From NCBI GenBank assembly GCA_025602915.1, contig JAHLJZ010000050.1:1-64000 (forward strand): a stretch of DNA of 64,000 bases, written 5' to 3'. Numbering within the stretch: position 1 is the stretch's first letter; each line of letters opens with the position of its first letter. The position numbers were made by a program, and so were the translations under genes. Below, piece after piece: positions 1 to 11,396 of this stretch. Source of the DNA: Paraphysoderma sedebokerense (lineage: Eukaryota > Blastocladiomycota > Physodermatomycetes > Physodermatales > Physodermataceae). The notes below the pieces were generated by a model. It was not told the DNA's origin. It was given only the letters and a program-made list of their open reading frames with translations, and did no database searches.

Positions 1-249
1 GTTGCCGTAACACAATAAACAACGTTCAAACAAAAAAAAAATGTTCGCCGTTTGTAAACATTGCCACAAAACAAAAACCTAAAAAAAAAAACAACAAACA
101 AAAAAGAAAAAAAAAAAAAAAAAACAAAAAAAACAAAAAAAAAAAAAGAAAAAAAAAAAGAAAGGCAATCCCATCAGTTTTTGTCTAACCCAATCGAAAC
201 CGAACCCAATCGAAACCGAAAAAATCAAAAAACAACATACACTCCAAAC
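1..249. repeat. A-rich low-complexity tract in an ATG2 intron
   Basis: On the + strand about 60-170 is nearly pure A with scattered C and G; on the minus strand this is a long poly-pyrimidine run. It lies directly after a plausible splice donor of ATG2 exon 7 (minus strand, 250/249), so it is most simply the start of the next ATG2 intron. I see no convincing coding sequence from 1 to 249; the poly-lysine and poly-phenylalanine reading frames here are products of base composition. Confidence 0.6.
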
Positions 250-3200
250 CGACTTAAAGTTAACATTCGAAAGCGTATCGAATTCAGGAACTTTAATTTT
301 CGATTTATCGTCAATCAAGAAGATAGATCCATTTTCGAATCCAAAATTCATAGAAGAGTTTGGTGACCCGGGGATAAAATTAGACGAAACCTAAATCGAA
401 ACCCAAAATCAGAATCAATATGTTAGGTCTACCTACATCCTGACTTTTCAAAAATCATGAATAAAACAATACGGTGGATAAAACATACGTTAATGCCGTC
501 AAAAGCCCACACAGTTTGCATTTGAGATCCCATAGGTGAATAAGTAAACGACACATCACGAAACAAGATCAACGAATTCGTGAATTGAGTGGTTGAATCT
601 ACACCCTGATCCTAACATTCATTAACAATCCACAATCCACAATCCACACAAAATCAGTAAACTCTGAAAATCCAAACACCGAGAAAACAAATAAGAATCG
701 ACGAACCGTAGCCGTTGGACCAGCAAAAAAAGCAATTAAATCCGACCAAACTTGATCTTGAACTGCATATCTCACGACATTTTTATCAAACACCATCGTG
801 ACATTGTTCTCTGTAACTTTCACTTCTTTATCGTAACTAGATAAATAAGTCAATTGTAGGTTCAAATTTTGCCTTGGTTGCAACGGATAAAACGAGGACG
901 AAGGAGAAACCGAAGAAGGACGGTGAAGCGGGGATTGGGAATGAAAGTGTGAAAAAAGTGAAGAAACGATGGTGATGGGGTGTTCGTGGGTGGTATCGAT
1001 GAGGGTTAAGTCACGGGTGGAAAGGTGAGTGTACATCGTTGGCTAGAACACAAAGGAATATAAAAAAGGGGTTAAATCACGACGGATAACTACATCGAGG
1101 AGAGGATAGATACCGAAGAATCATATCCGTATATCATTGAAATACCCATATCGTCCATGGATAATGTATATTTTCTATCATGACCTTGCACTTTTGAATC
1201 CGGTTGAACCAATACCACGGATGCTACAAGTGCCGCCAAAACAGTCAAAATTTTGTTATCGCTTAATACGTTCAAAATACTAAACATACCTTCTTCAACG
1301 TTACACACAACCGTCATAAAACAATTCACCCCTTTCTTTTCTCTTTGGTTTCTTCGTTTTTGTTGTTCATGTCGAGGAAGTAACAATCGTTCATTATAAG
1401 GTTGAGATTCAAACACCACACTGTCACCACCAGTACCACTGAACGCGTCAGTGGTGTTCCCGCTCTCGGGGTCGCTTTCTTCTTCGTCCGAGTCACGACA
1501 TAAATGAAACGTATCGGTGTTTTTGGCGTCGGGGTGAAGTGTTGATGAAGGAGATGGAGTAGGGTACAACATTTTTGGTGAAAATTTGGTGAATGAATTT
1601 GAGAGTTGTTGAATTGTAGAATAAATTGAGGGAGTGAGTTGAATGACGACTTTAGGAAGACTTGTCGTGACGACGTAATTCTGCGTAAATAAAGATACAC
1701 CAGGTTAATTTCTCGCCTAATTTTTTTTTTCAAAAACCCAGACCAAAACAAAGTACAAGAAACCAAACACAAACCGATCGTGTCCAACAACTTCTCACAA
1801 ACCCAGCCACATCTTTTCCCAATCCACTCACCCTCCCGATCCACCCATCACCAATTTGCACTTCTTCATCCACTTCGGCATCTACACCAACCCTCGTTTT
1901 TGCGCCACTTTCGAACCCACTGTTCCATATTCCCGGGAACTTTTCACCAGAGTGGACTTCTCGGTCTCGGTCTCTGTCACGATGAAAATCAATGTACACG
2001 CTGTCCATCATTCCGGCTGGTAACGTGAAAGCAGTTTGTTGAATAGATTTTGTTTCGAGTGTACTAGACGGTTTCGAGGAGGAAGGAAATGATAATTTGA
2101 TGGTGGGATTCCGAGCAGAGGAGGAGGAAGTCGAAGAGGATGAAGCAGACGGATGGATGGTAAGAAATGAAGAGACGGTCGTGGCTAAAGAATCAAAAGA
2201 ACAAATCAGAACAATGGAAATTGGAGAGACAAAAGCAGAAACTCTGAACGCACAATCTTCTGGTAACAAGAATGCATGGCAACTTTCCCATTCCATCGTG
2301 ATTCCAGGCTCGTTAACACGTTTTTCCTGTTGATTTAAAGGGTCAATCGAATCCGATGCAGCAGTTGAAACAGGTGACGACGACGACGCATTCAATATTT
2401 CGGGTTTCCAAAAATCAATGGCTAGCAGTTCGGGATGCAAATTTGTAGGTCTACATAACCAACAAAAGGTTAAACCAACAAAGAAAGACGCAAAACTTCA
2501 AAATAAAAGTAAAAAAGAACGTACGACGCGTCATCGTCCACCACCATGGGTACCCCAACCCAAACTCTAACCAAATCACAATTCACTTTCCATTTCGTGT
2601 CACCCTTTTCTCCGTCTACTCTATTCCCATCTGCAGTTCCAGTACCCAACAAATCCCCCTCCACGTCATCCAAAAGACTATCCTCCATTCTCTCACTGTC
2701 AGTATCCGCCTCTCCTTCTTCTTCCCACATTCTTGAAAACTTTAATTCTCGTTCTTCGAGTCTTGATTTCAACAAAGACAAAGACGACAAAGAAGGGGGA
2801 AACGGGTATACTAATTTCTCTAGCCGATCTAGTAATCGTAGATCCATAAACAACAAGACCGGTAACATAGTGACAACGAATGGTGGGTCGTTGACTGTTG
2901 TTTCGTTTTGTGTGGAAGTAAGGCGTCGAGAGGCAGAAGGCGAGTAAGATATCCGGATGTCGTCGTTGGCTCCTTTGAATGCACTTTTTAGATTCATTTT
3001 CGGTGAAATCGGAGAGTGAAGAGACTGGGTGGGGTTGATGAATCCCATGGGTTGGAGGATACTTCCTGTCCCACTAAAAGCTCCCGCTTCAGGGGGTGAT
3101 AATGGTCCTGATGGATGAAAGGATTTAAGCGAGCTGACGAATTCTCCCACGGGATTTTGAGATTTCAATTCAACGTGAAATCGTTTCAAAAGAGAGGAGG

Positions 3201-5381
3201 ATTCAAAGGTGTCGGGAATGAAAGTAGGGAAGAGCGTAGACGGGTTGTAAGAATTCAAGATGGTAGGTGCGAATGTCAAGATAGGCGCGTATTGCGAGGT
3301 AGGGGTCGAGGAGGATAAATGCGATGGGTGCGAGTGAATGTACTCGTGTATCCTAAACTTTGAGATGGATGCGTCTACTGAGGGAGAAGGGCGAGAAGAC
3401 TGAGGGGAGGAGGAGATGTATTTGAGGACGGTATTATGGATTGAGATTCGAAGATGATTATGGTGAAGGTATGATGATTCGGGTATAAAGGGCTCATATA
3501 ATTTTTGCGTCGGTTGAGGTTGTTGTTGCTGCGAGGGAGAGTTGGGATGCGCAGCGGAAGTGACAAGAAAAAATTGTCGATAGAATTGGGAACGCGAAGC
3601 CAAATGAGATTGCAGCGACACAGGCGACGGGTTATTGTGAGTTAAATCTTCAAATAAAAAGAGTGAAAAGTTGACAAGGTTGAATCGCAATCGGAGACTC
3701 GTCCATTCAGTTTCATTTGGATGTTGATTTTCTAAAGGAGGGCCAGACGTTGAATGGAACGACACTGAGGATTCTGGAGCATAGGAGTAGACTGAGGATT
3801 GCCCAAACATGACGGAACGAGACGTCGCAAAAGTTGTAGTGGATTCAGAGGACATGTCAAAGAATTTGTCTGATGGCGAGACATCCGAGTCGGAATCATA
3901 AAGTTGAGAAGGCTGAGATTCGGTTTGACCTACTGTACTCGAGTCCGGATTTGGATGTTTGGAGGGGGAGCTGCTCCCGCTCGGGGAGGGCCAAGACTGG
4001 TTTATCACTTCCCACAGTTCAGAGAGAACTTTGAATTCTAAAGGGGTGACCACTCCACACATGTCGTTTATGACGAAATCCACTTCGTAATGCGACGATT
4101 TCCCAATGGTGTCGCTCTTTAAATCGTATATATCTTCCTCGTCGCTGTCACTGTCGTCAGTGCCCGACGTTGAAGCGTGCTTGGATTCGTTTCCAAATTT
4201 GATTCTTATCCAGTTTTCTGTCGATTCCGATACAGATAATACAATGGGACTCGACGTAGACGGAGGTGGAAGTTTGGAGAGATTGTAGACGTCATCGTCG
4301 TTCAAGTCTGCCGAGTCTGACGCCGACGTGTCTTTATGAGGGGAGGTTTGTTGATTCCATTGGTGTATTCGAACGTTAAGGGAAGAGATACGAATGAGTT
4401 TGATTGTTTCTATTGGGGGGAGGATAGTGGAAAACGCTAGGGAATCTTGAACGGAACCAGAGACAGAGGAAGACATGGTGGAGGCGGGCGTTTCGTCTAC
4501 GTAGGAGAGATAAGGTATCTGGATTTCTGTAAAAGTGGTATTCGTTGGTGTAGGTGAAGGCGAGGCGGCGTTGTGGGACAGGGAGACGTCGACTTGATGT
4601 TTGATGCGGACGACGGTGTTTTTGGCGGTGATTCTTATTTTAGACATGATTTTGTCAATCAAGGTTGCCAGGACTTGGATGCCGTCCATGCTAGAGGCAT
4701 CGCCGTCCGGGGCGTCCTGCGAGGACGGGGCTGTGAACACGATGGAGTCAGTCATGTCTGGTTTGTCGGATTCGGATGAGGAGATTGAATCGTCATCGGC
4801 GTGGAATCCTTCGGTTCTGATGAATTTGTCGGCGAGATGGATAGAGGAAGAGAGGATTTCTTTGTGTCTGAGTCGGGGGCTAAGTTCCTGCTCCTTTTTG
4901 GGGGCGTCCTTTAGAGGGACGATTGTGAGGACAAAGTCTTGAATTTCCAATGTGCAGTTGCCGTTCCATATGTCGACCCAGGGGATGGTGACTGTGATTG
5001 AGCCGAGGCGACCGTCGATGATTTCAAAGGGGACGGCGGGATGTTGGTTGATCTGAGAGGGTGGGAGGGAGCCGGAGCCGTCACCGCCGGCGAGGAGTTC
5101 GTTCAAGACGAGGACATTGAGATCCAAATCCCGCAGAGTGACAGAGCCGCTGCCGAGTTGCACGTCGAGGTTGTTGAGGTCAATTTCTGAGGCGAGGAAC
5201 TGACCGATGGCTCTCTGCAGGACAAACTTGAACAAGCGGCGTTGGAGAGTGGAGGGGATGTGCCAGCCTAGATAGAGAGGGTAGTTAGTAGTGGGTAGTG
5301 AGTAGAGAGTGAGTGGGTGAGTAGAGAGTGGGAGGGGGTAGTAGGGAATAGATAGATACCAGAGAAGGGCCATTTGATCAT
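1..5381 (-). CDS. ATG2: ATG2, autophagy lipid-transfer protein (3' part beyond left edge)
   Basis: ATG2 is a rod-shaped bridge protein that moves phospholipid from the ER to the growing phagophore, working with ATG9 and ATG18. Exons on the minus strand: 5360..5381, 2525..5267, 1832..2450, 1114..1680, 707..1042, 489..611, 250..390, with all phases closing; about 1517 residues are visible and the rest lies off the left edge. The start at 5381 gives MIKWPFSGWHIPSTLQRRL, the chorein-type N-terminus, followed by FVLQRAIGQFLASEIDLNNL and SGSVTLRDLDLNV, typical of ATG2. Later exons carry KVVIQLTPSIYSTIQQ, LFRDVSFTYSPMG and GSIFLIDDKSKIKVPEF, also ATG2-like. Starting at 5373 instead would read through intron 1 and break the chorein motif. 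The middle of exon 2 is Ser/Pro/Asp-rich and probably disordered. VPS13 is the related alternative, but order and motifs favour ATG2. Confidence 0.9.
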
Positions 5382-5735
5382 ACTTGGGGCTGGGGGTGGG
5401 CGTGGCAGTAAGTAGAGTAGTGAGTAGTAGAGTAGTGAGTAGTGAGTAGTAGTGAGTAGTGAGTAGTGAGTAGAGAGGGAATCAGCGGAATAGAATACAG
5501 AGCAGTGCAGGTGGAGTAGAGTAGAATAGGGAACGAGTGCCCATTAGTGCACAGTGGCAGCGAGTAGCGAGTCACGCTGTCACGGGATCACGCTTGCAGT
5601 GCGTTCTGTTCCTTTGATTCCACTCACTCTGTCCACTGCTCACCACTACTATCTACCACTACCACTACACCATGCTGTAAGTACTCTTCTACTCCACTCC
5701 ACTCCACTCCACTCCACTCACTACTCACTACCACC
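5270..5735. repeat. GAGTAGT/ACTCACT-type microsatellite across the ATG2-XPD divergent promoter
   Basis: Degenerate tandem copies of a 5-7 nt GTAGTGA/GAGTA unit occur in ATG2 intron 1 (about 5280-5345) and in the spacer (about 5405-5475). The reverse-complement form, ACTCC/ACTCACT, is in XPD intron 1 (about 5690-5735). The spacer between the two start codons (5382-5671) is only 290 nt and must hold both promoters. No TATA box is obvious. Confidence 0.7.
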
Positions 5736-8700
5736 GCTCACTCACGCTGATCCCAAATGTAGCCTCAACATCAGGGGCCTGCAGGTCCTCTTCCCCTACG
5801 ACTTCATCTACCCCGAACAATACGCCTACATGTGCGATATCAAGCAATCCATCGACGTAAAGGTAAATCTACTGCTCATCCCTCTTCCAATCTCTCTCCC
5901 TCCACCGCTCCATTGATCAAACGCTCAACTCTCTCTCAACTCCCTCCACCAGGGCCCCTGCCTGCTGGAAATGCCCTCAGGCACAGGGAAAACCGTGTCC
6001 CTCCTATCCCTCATCGTCGCCTACATCCTCAACTCAAACGAAAAACGCAAACTCATTTACTGCTCTCGTACAGTCCCCGAAATCGAAAAGGCCCTGATGG
6101 AATTGAAACGGCTAATGGAATACAGAGAAAAAGTCTTGGGCAAAAAGGAAGAGTTTCTCGGTCTAGGTTTAACCAGTAGGAAAAATCTTTGCACCCATCC
6201 CGACGTGAGTCAAGAGAAAAGAGGAAAAGTCGTCGATGCTAGATGTCGGAGCCTCACTGCCTCTTGGGTCCGCCAAAGGGCCCAGTCAGAATCCACCAAC
6301 GTTCCATTATGCGACTTTTTTGAGGTAATGCCTTTTTGCCCAGTCTTCTCTAACCCATGATTCGTCATTTTTTTTTTTGCGAAATCGCTGACTGATTCGC
6401 TTCCCTTCCATAACAACTCCAGGGCCTGGAAAACGCAGACGAATCAACCGTCATGCCTTGCGGAGTCTATACACTCGAAGACTTGAAAAATTTTGGAAAA
6501 CAGAAAACTTTTTGTCCCTACTATCTGGCGAGGAGAATGGTTTAAAAGCTTATTTTCTCTTTCTCTAAAATGACGACACTAATTCTGGTTCCCATTTTTG
6601 CCGTGTAGATTACTTTCTCCAATGTCATTATTTATTCCTACCATTACCTTCTCGATCCAAAAGTCGCGGATCTCGTTTCAAAAGAAATGTCAAAGGATTG
6701 TATCGTCGTGTTTGACGAAGCTCACAACATAGGTAGGCATCCCCATTCTTGACTCCTCTCCTGACCGCATATCACCCTTCATAATTCATACCTTTCCATT
6801 AAACGTCGCCCTGTCGCCCTTCTACTACACATCATAGACAACGTTTGTATCGAGTCCATGTCAGTCGATATCACACGACCTATACTTGAAGCCAGCTCCC
6901 GAAGTATCAATGTCCTTTCCGAAAAAATTGACCGGTACACCTTTTACAAATTTTTGTCCAATTCATTTTGTCGTCTCATCTAACGGATCGAGTAAACCAG
7001 AATCAAAGAAACCGATGCAGAAAAACTGCGGAACGAGTATTCTAGACTCGTCGAGGGATTGAGAGAAACAAGTCAATCCAGAGCAGAAGACCAATTCATG
7101 ACAAATCCTGGTATGAAAATGCAACTTTCATTCTATTTTTGAAAGTGAATCCTTACCCTGTCGAATGTGCACTCACATGGAACCCCTCTTTTGCCTTTCT
7201 GGTGAATGCGCTATAGTGTTACCTGATGATATCTTGCAAGAAGCTGTCCCCGGTAACATTAGGCGGGCTGAACATTTCATTGCCTTTTTGCGACGATTTG
7301 TAGAGTATCTCAAGGTACTGTTCCCCCCTCTTTTCAGTCATGCTTCCAATGATGCGATAGTCCAGAAGTTGCGTATATTTGGTATAGAATATAACCACAG
7401 TTGTGTAACGTATTTCAATAGACTCGACTCCGAGTGATGCATGTGGTGGCCGAAAGCCCGATATCTTTTCTACAACATCTAAAAGATGTTACCTATATTG
7501 AAAAGAAACCGTTGCAGTATGTATCTTTTACCTTTATTTTCAAGTATCCGGCTATTGATTCACTCTGTCATACTTTCCCAAGATTTTGCGCCGAACGATT
7601 AGCCTCTTTGACGAGGACGTTAGAGCTGACGGATATCGATGAGTTTTCGTCGCTGCAGAAAGTTGCAACGTTTGCAACTATCTGTGCCACATATGCACAA
7701 GGTGTGTTTCTTGCAATTTATTTAAACTGTAAATCTTTGATCTCACATGATGACGGATTTGGGTGTAACTTCACGATAGGGTTTCTACTGATCCTCGAGC
7801 CATTCGAAAACGACAATGCCCGCATCCACAATCCCGTCCTCCACCTCTCGTACGTCCTCTTACTCTCTTCATATTCTTCCTTCCCTTTTCTCCATTCCGC
7901 TCATTCTCACTCGTTCAATTCAAAATTAGTTGTCTCGACGCCTCTCTGGCCATCAAACCTGTGTTTACTCGTTTCAGTACCGTGATTATTACGTCAGGTA
8001 CATTGTCTCCGCTGGAAATGTACCCCCAAATGCTTCAATTTCGGCCCTCCATTTCCAAAACTTATCCAATGACATTAACAAGGAACTGTTTCTGTCCTTT
8101 GGTTTGTTTCGCCTTTCATTTCAAACTATCATTCTTTTCGAGAACACATCATATTCAATCTTACATTTTTGACGGGGTTAAAGGTAATCACACGAGGATC
8201 CGATCAAGTCGCCATTTCATCCAAATTCGAAGTTCGTAACGACCCGGCCGTTGTCCGTAATTTTGGGTCTGTCTTGATCGAGTTGGCCAAAATCGTGCCC
8301 GATGGTGTGGTTTGCTTTTTTCCGAGTTATTTGTATATGGAGAGTATTGTCTCGATGTGGAACGAAATGGTTTGTTTCGTTTTTGTTGTCCATTACTTTA
8401 TTTGTTTTTTTCCTTTACGGTCCTGTTTAAATCGTGTCCATTACTTCATTTATTTTTTTCTTTACGTTTTATTCCTTATCCTTCCGTTTCAGTGGAGATT
8501 AATTTTTGGATTTTTATTTTTGTTTTGTTAGGGTATTTTGAACGACGTGTGGAAGAATAAATTAATTTTCGTGGAAACTCCTGACGCGGCGGAAACTAGC
8601 GTCGCTTTGGAAAATTATCGGGCGGTTTGTACACTTTCTTTGTTCACATTCTTTTTTTTTTGATTCTATTACGCCTCTCGTGGCTTTGTTTCCCCCTTCC

Positions 8701-9529
8701 GTTGATACCCATCATTTTCTTGATTCTGTGAAGCCTCTCATGTGAAGCCTCTCATGGCTTTATTCTTGTGAGATGAATTTTGAATGTTGACTTACAACTT
8801 AATGACAGGCTTGTGATAACGGTCGTGGAGCGGTATTGTTATCTGTGGCGCGAGGAAAAGTTTCTGAAGGGATCGATTTTGATCATAATTACGGTAGAGC
8901 CGTCGTGATGTTTGGCATTCCGTATCAGTATACTGAGAGTAGAATATTAAAAGTCTGTACTCACTACTCTAATCCGAGTATTTTGTGTCAACCCTGAGTT
9001 CTTTCTAACTTGCTTTCACCTTTTGTTTATTTTTCTTCTCCAACAGGCCCGTCTAGCCTACCTCCGTGACAACTACCACATCCGCGAAAACGATTTCCTA
9101 ACCTTCGACGCCCTCCGACACGCCGCCCAATGCGTCGGTCGCGTCCTCCGCGGTAAATCAGACTACGGTCTCATGATATTCGCGGACAAACGGTACTCTC
9201 GTTCCGACAAACGCAATAAACTACCACAATGGATGTCTGCCGGGTTTAACGAAGCCACAATTAATCTAAGTACCGATATGGCGATGGTGATATCGAAAAA
9301 ATTTTTGAGGAGTATGGCGCAGCCGTTTGATCCGTTGAGTCAACTTGGGGTGGCACTGTGGAATGAAGACGATGTCAAGAAACGGGAGAAAAGATTGAAA
9401 ATCGTGGCACAAGAGGGGGAAAAAGAAAAAGAAAATGTCGAGTTGGATTTGAATTTGAATTTAGATTTGGAAATGGATTCGGAAATGACAGCAATGGAAG
9501 TACAATCCCATGGAAAAATTCCGGAATGA
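5672..9529 (+). CDS. RAD3: TFIIH DNA helicase XPD/Rad3 (ERCC2)
   Basis: This is the 5'-3' superfamily 2 helicase of TFIIH, which opens DNA in nucleotide excision repair and supports transcription initiation. Sixteen exons, all phases closing: 5672..5676, 5763..5862, 5953..6324, 6423..6539, 6609..6732, 6838..6934, 7001..7110, 7217..7314, 7422..7516, 7583..7701, 7780..7849, 7930..8101, 8184..8369, 8532..8624, 8819..8952, 9049..9529; 790 residues against about 760-780 usual. Visible: Walker A MPSGTGKT, the four [4Fe-4S] cysteines (RKNLC, DARC, VPLC, KTFC), DEAH box VVFDEAHN, motif [13 protein letters not shown], motif V region [13 protein letters not shown] and motif [15 protein letters not shown]. 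The first coding exon is just ATGCT. The C-terminal tail (last ~40 residues) is Glu/Lys/Asp-rich and specific to this lineage. Confidence 0.97.
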
Positions 9530-9927
9530 TACCCTCAATAGACCACAAACAAAACAGCCGAAACCCGTCATTGTAATTGTAAAAATAATAATGGAATGAA
9601 TACATTTCTATACCCAATTCTATATCAATCAATAGCTGTATAAGGGATATCCAACGTCTATAAACGTACACTATCTGTTACCCCCAACTTTTCAACTCTA
9701 TATTAATAGGTATAAGGGATATATAACATCATTACAAACAAGGATATGCGAATTAAAAATGAAGTCGGATATTTATTATTTTAAAGCTGATTCATGATTA
9801 TGAAAACCTAGTACATCCCTCTATATCTATTTCTTAACCCCAATTTCAAATTCACATTAAACTTTTTTTTAATCTTTAGATTTTTAGATTTAATATTCTT
9901 ATAGTTATTATTAATTATTAATAAATT
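9530..9927. other. Intergenic between convergent XPD and secreted-protein gene
   Basis: AT-rich 3' flanks of two convergent genes. It contains a diverged direct duplication: about 9617-9655 and about 9694-9730 both read as a TCTATAT...AATAG segment followed by GTATAAGGGATAT. No coding sequence is seen. Confidence 0.5.
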
Positions 9928-11292
9928 CTAATCGTTACTTAAAGCCACACAGGCGCTTAGTTCCCCACAGAGAAAGGAGAGTTGTAGCCTTAAATCAATT
10001 GATTTTTTTTCCGCCAATTTCAAATTAAACTCTTTAGATTTCATGACACCCCAGAGATACTTTACCTCTTTCCCAAACACACCGACCTCCAAATCGGGTT
10101 CTACATTTCCATTGACCCCGGGTGATTTAAACCTACGTGTACTTTTCACCTGATACAAAGCTAAATCACCAAACCAAGAATGAATTTTAGTTCTAACGGA
10201 TTCGTATCTGATGACTTGATTTTCGATTAACAGTGAATACAAATACGGGATTTCAAGGGTCGCGTAGGTGAATGGTAAATTAGGGTAATATTGGGATCGT
10301 AGTGTAGTCAAGTTGGCTTTTGGTTGGGAAATAGTATGACGGTGAGGGGTAGATGGGAGACTATGATATTTGAATTCGAGTTTTTGTAGGTACGTTTCTA
10401 TTAGTGAGAGTTTACAAGTTTCTTGGACGGATAGGTATTGGAATCCTAGAGCGATGAATCGGTCTGGAGTGTCGTAATGTTGGGGTGGAATGTATCCGTT
10501 TAACATGATTTGGTTACATGAAAGAGAAATAGATTTACTGGCGGAACAAAATTTACAAATATCAATGACATTGTCGATGTTGTTTAACATCATTCGAATC
10601 GTGTCAGTGGGGATGGAATCCGGATTTAATGGTGGTGTCTTGGAAGCTGTACGTTTGTTTGACCAAATTTGATGGAGGAGTGAAAACAAGTAAGATCTAG
10701 GAGAACTTTGACTTGGATTTTGAATCGTAATGATAGTTGAAACCGGTACCACGAAATTCGGTAAAATAATCCAATGTTCATTGTCCTCTTGGTAATAAGA
10801 AAACACTAAAAGATATTGACCAGCTTCTAAAAACCACGGCGGCGTAAACTCAATACTGTATTCTTTATCACGTAAATATTGAAACCGTTTAACTATCGAT
10901 CCCTCGTATATATATTTCGGTATCCCCAATAAATCAGCCGTCACTTGAACCCCATTTTCCCAAGTTCTACGTTCCATTCGAAACAACGAAACCGTTAAAG
11001 GTAATCCATACGAAAATTTATGTCCCGTTCGAAACGCGATTTGGACAGGCGTTTCGTGGGTCCATTTGTTGGATGAAATCCCGGCTTTAACGATATAATT
11101 GGATGAGGATTTACATATGACTTTATCGGGACAGGTATTGAGTGATGCTGGATCGTCACGTGCAAATCCTAAAAGCGTCAAGAGAGGCCAATTTCGTTCG
11201 GATACTTGACGAACTTGTACCGAAATGTTTTGTAATAATTCGCTATTAACTTTTGTGAGAGTAACGAGTAAAATGAAGATGTAGAACTTCAT
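9928..11292 (-). CDS. Unrecognised secreted protein, single exon
   Basis: I do not recognise the family. The chosen start at 11292 gives a clean signal peptide (MKFYIFILLVTLTKVNS, cleavage near NS-EL). An in-frame start at 11325 would put 11 residues before it. The mature chain of about 437 residues has no further membrane segment. Cys pairs are visible (LNTCPDKVIC; DICKFC), as are several potential N-glycosylation sites (QNIS, AN-L-T) and many aromatic residues, consistent with an extracellular beta-rich protein. A Ser/Thr/Pro stretch lies near residue 210. The gene is intronless, unlike its neighbours. A TATA-like run (11388-11396) lies 60-100 nt upstream on its strand. It could be a cell-wall or host-contact protein, but nothing in the sequence fixes a role. 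Confidence 0.65.
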   Translation of the reverse strand: MKFYIFILLVTLTKVNSELLQNISVQVRQVSERNWPLLTLLGFARDDPASLNTCPDKVICKSSSNYIVKAGISSNKWTHETPVQIAFRTGHKFSYGLPLTVSLFRMERRTWENGVQVTADLLGIPKYIYEGSIVKRFQYLRDKEYSIEFTPPWFLEAGQYLLVFSYYQEDNEHWIILPNFVVPVSTIITIQNPSQSSPRSYLFSLLHQIWSNKRTASKTPPLNPDSIPTDTIRMMLNNIDNVIDICKFCSASKSISLSCNQIMLNGYIPPQHYDTPDRFIALGFQYLSVQETCKLSLIETYLQKLEFKYHSLPSTPHRHTISQPKANLTTLRSQYYPNLPFTYATLEIPYLYSLLIENQVIRYESVRTKIHSWFGDLALYQVKSTRRFKSPGVNGNVEPDLEVGVFGKEVKYLWGVMKSKEFNLKLAEKKSIDLRLQLSFLCGELSACVALSND

Positions 11293-11387
11293 GTTGAGAG
11301 TCCCACACAAAGCCTCAAACATCACCGAGTGTCTTGGGGAGGCGAATAATTACCGACGGTTAGAAACATCCGAGGTGGATGGTCTAG

Positions 11388-11396
11388 TATATATAT
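11388..11396 (-). promoter_or_regulatory. TATA-like element upstream of the secreted-protein gene
   Basis: An alternating TA run 63 nt upstream of the 11325 ATG and about 96 nt upstream of the preferred 11292 ATG, on the gene's own strand. The position suits a core promoter, but the region is AT-rich, so chance occurrence is possible. Confidence 0.4.

Noticed and set aside
61-366. Lys-rich open frame on + strand and Phe-rich frame on minus strand
   Set aside because: Produced by the A/T homopolymer tract; the minus-strand 250-390 part is an ATG2 exon, the rest is intron-like.
2546-4942. Several + strand frames of 60-133 codons opposite ATG2
   Set aside because: Antisense shadows of a large conserved exon; no own motifs or splice logic.
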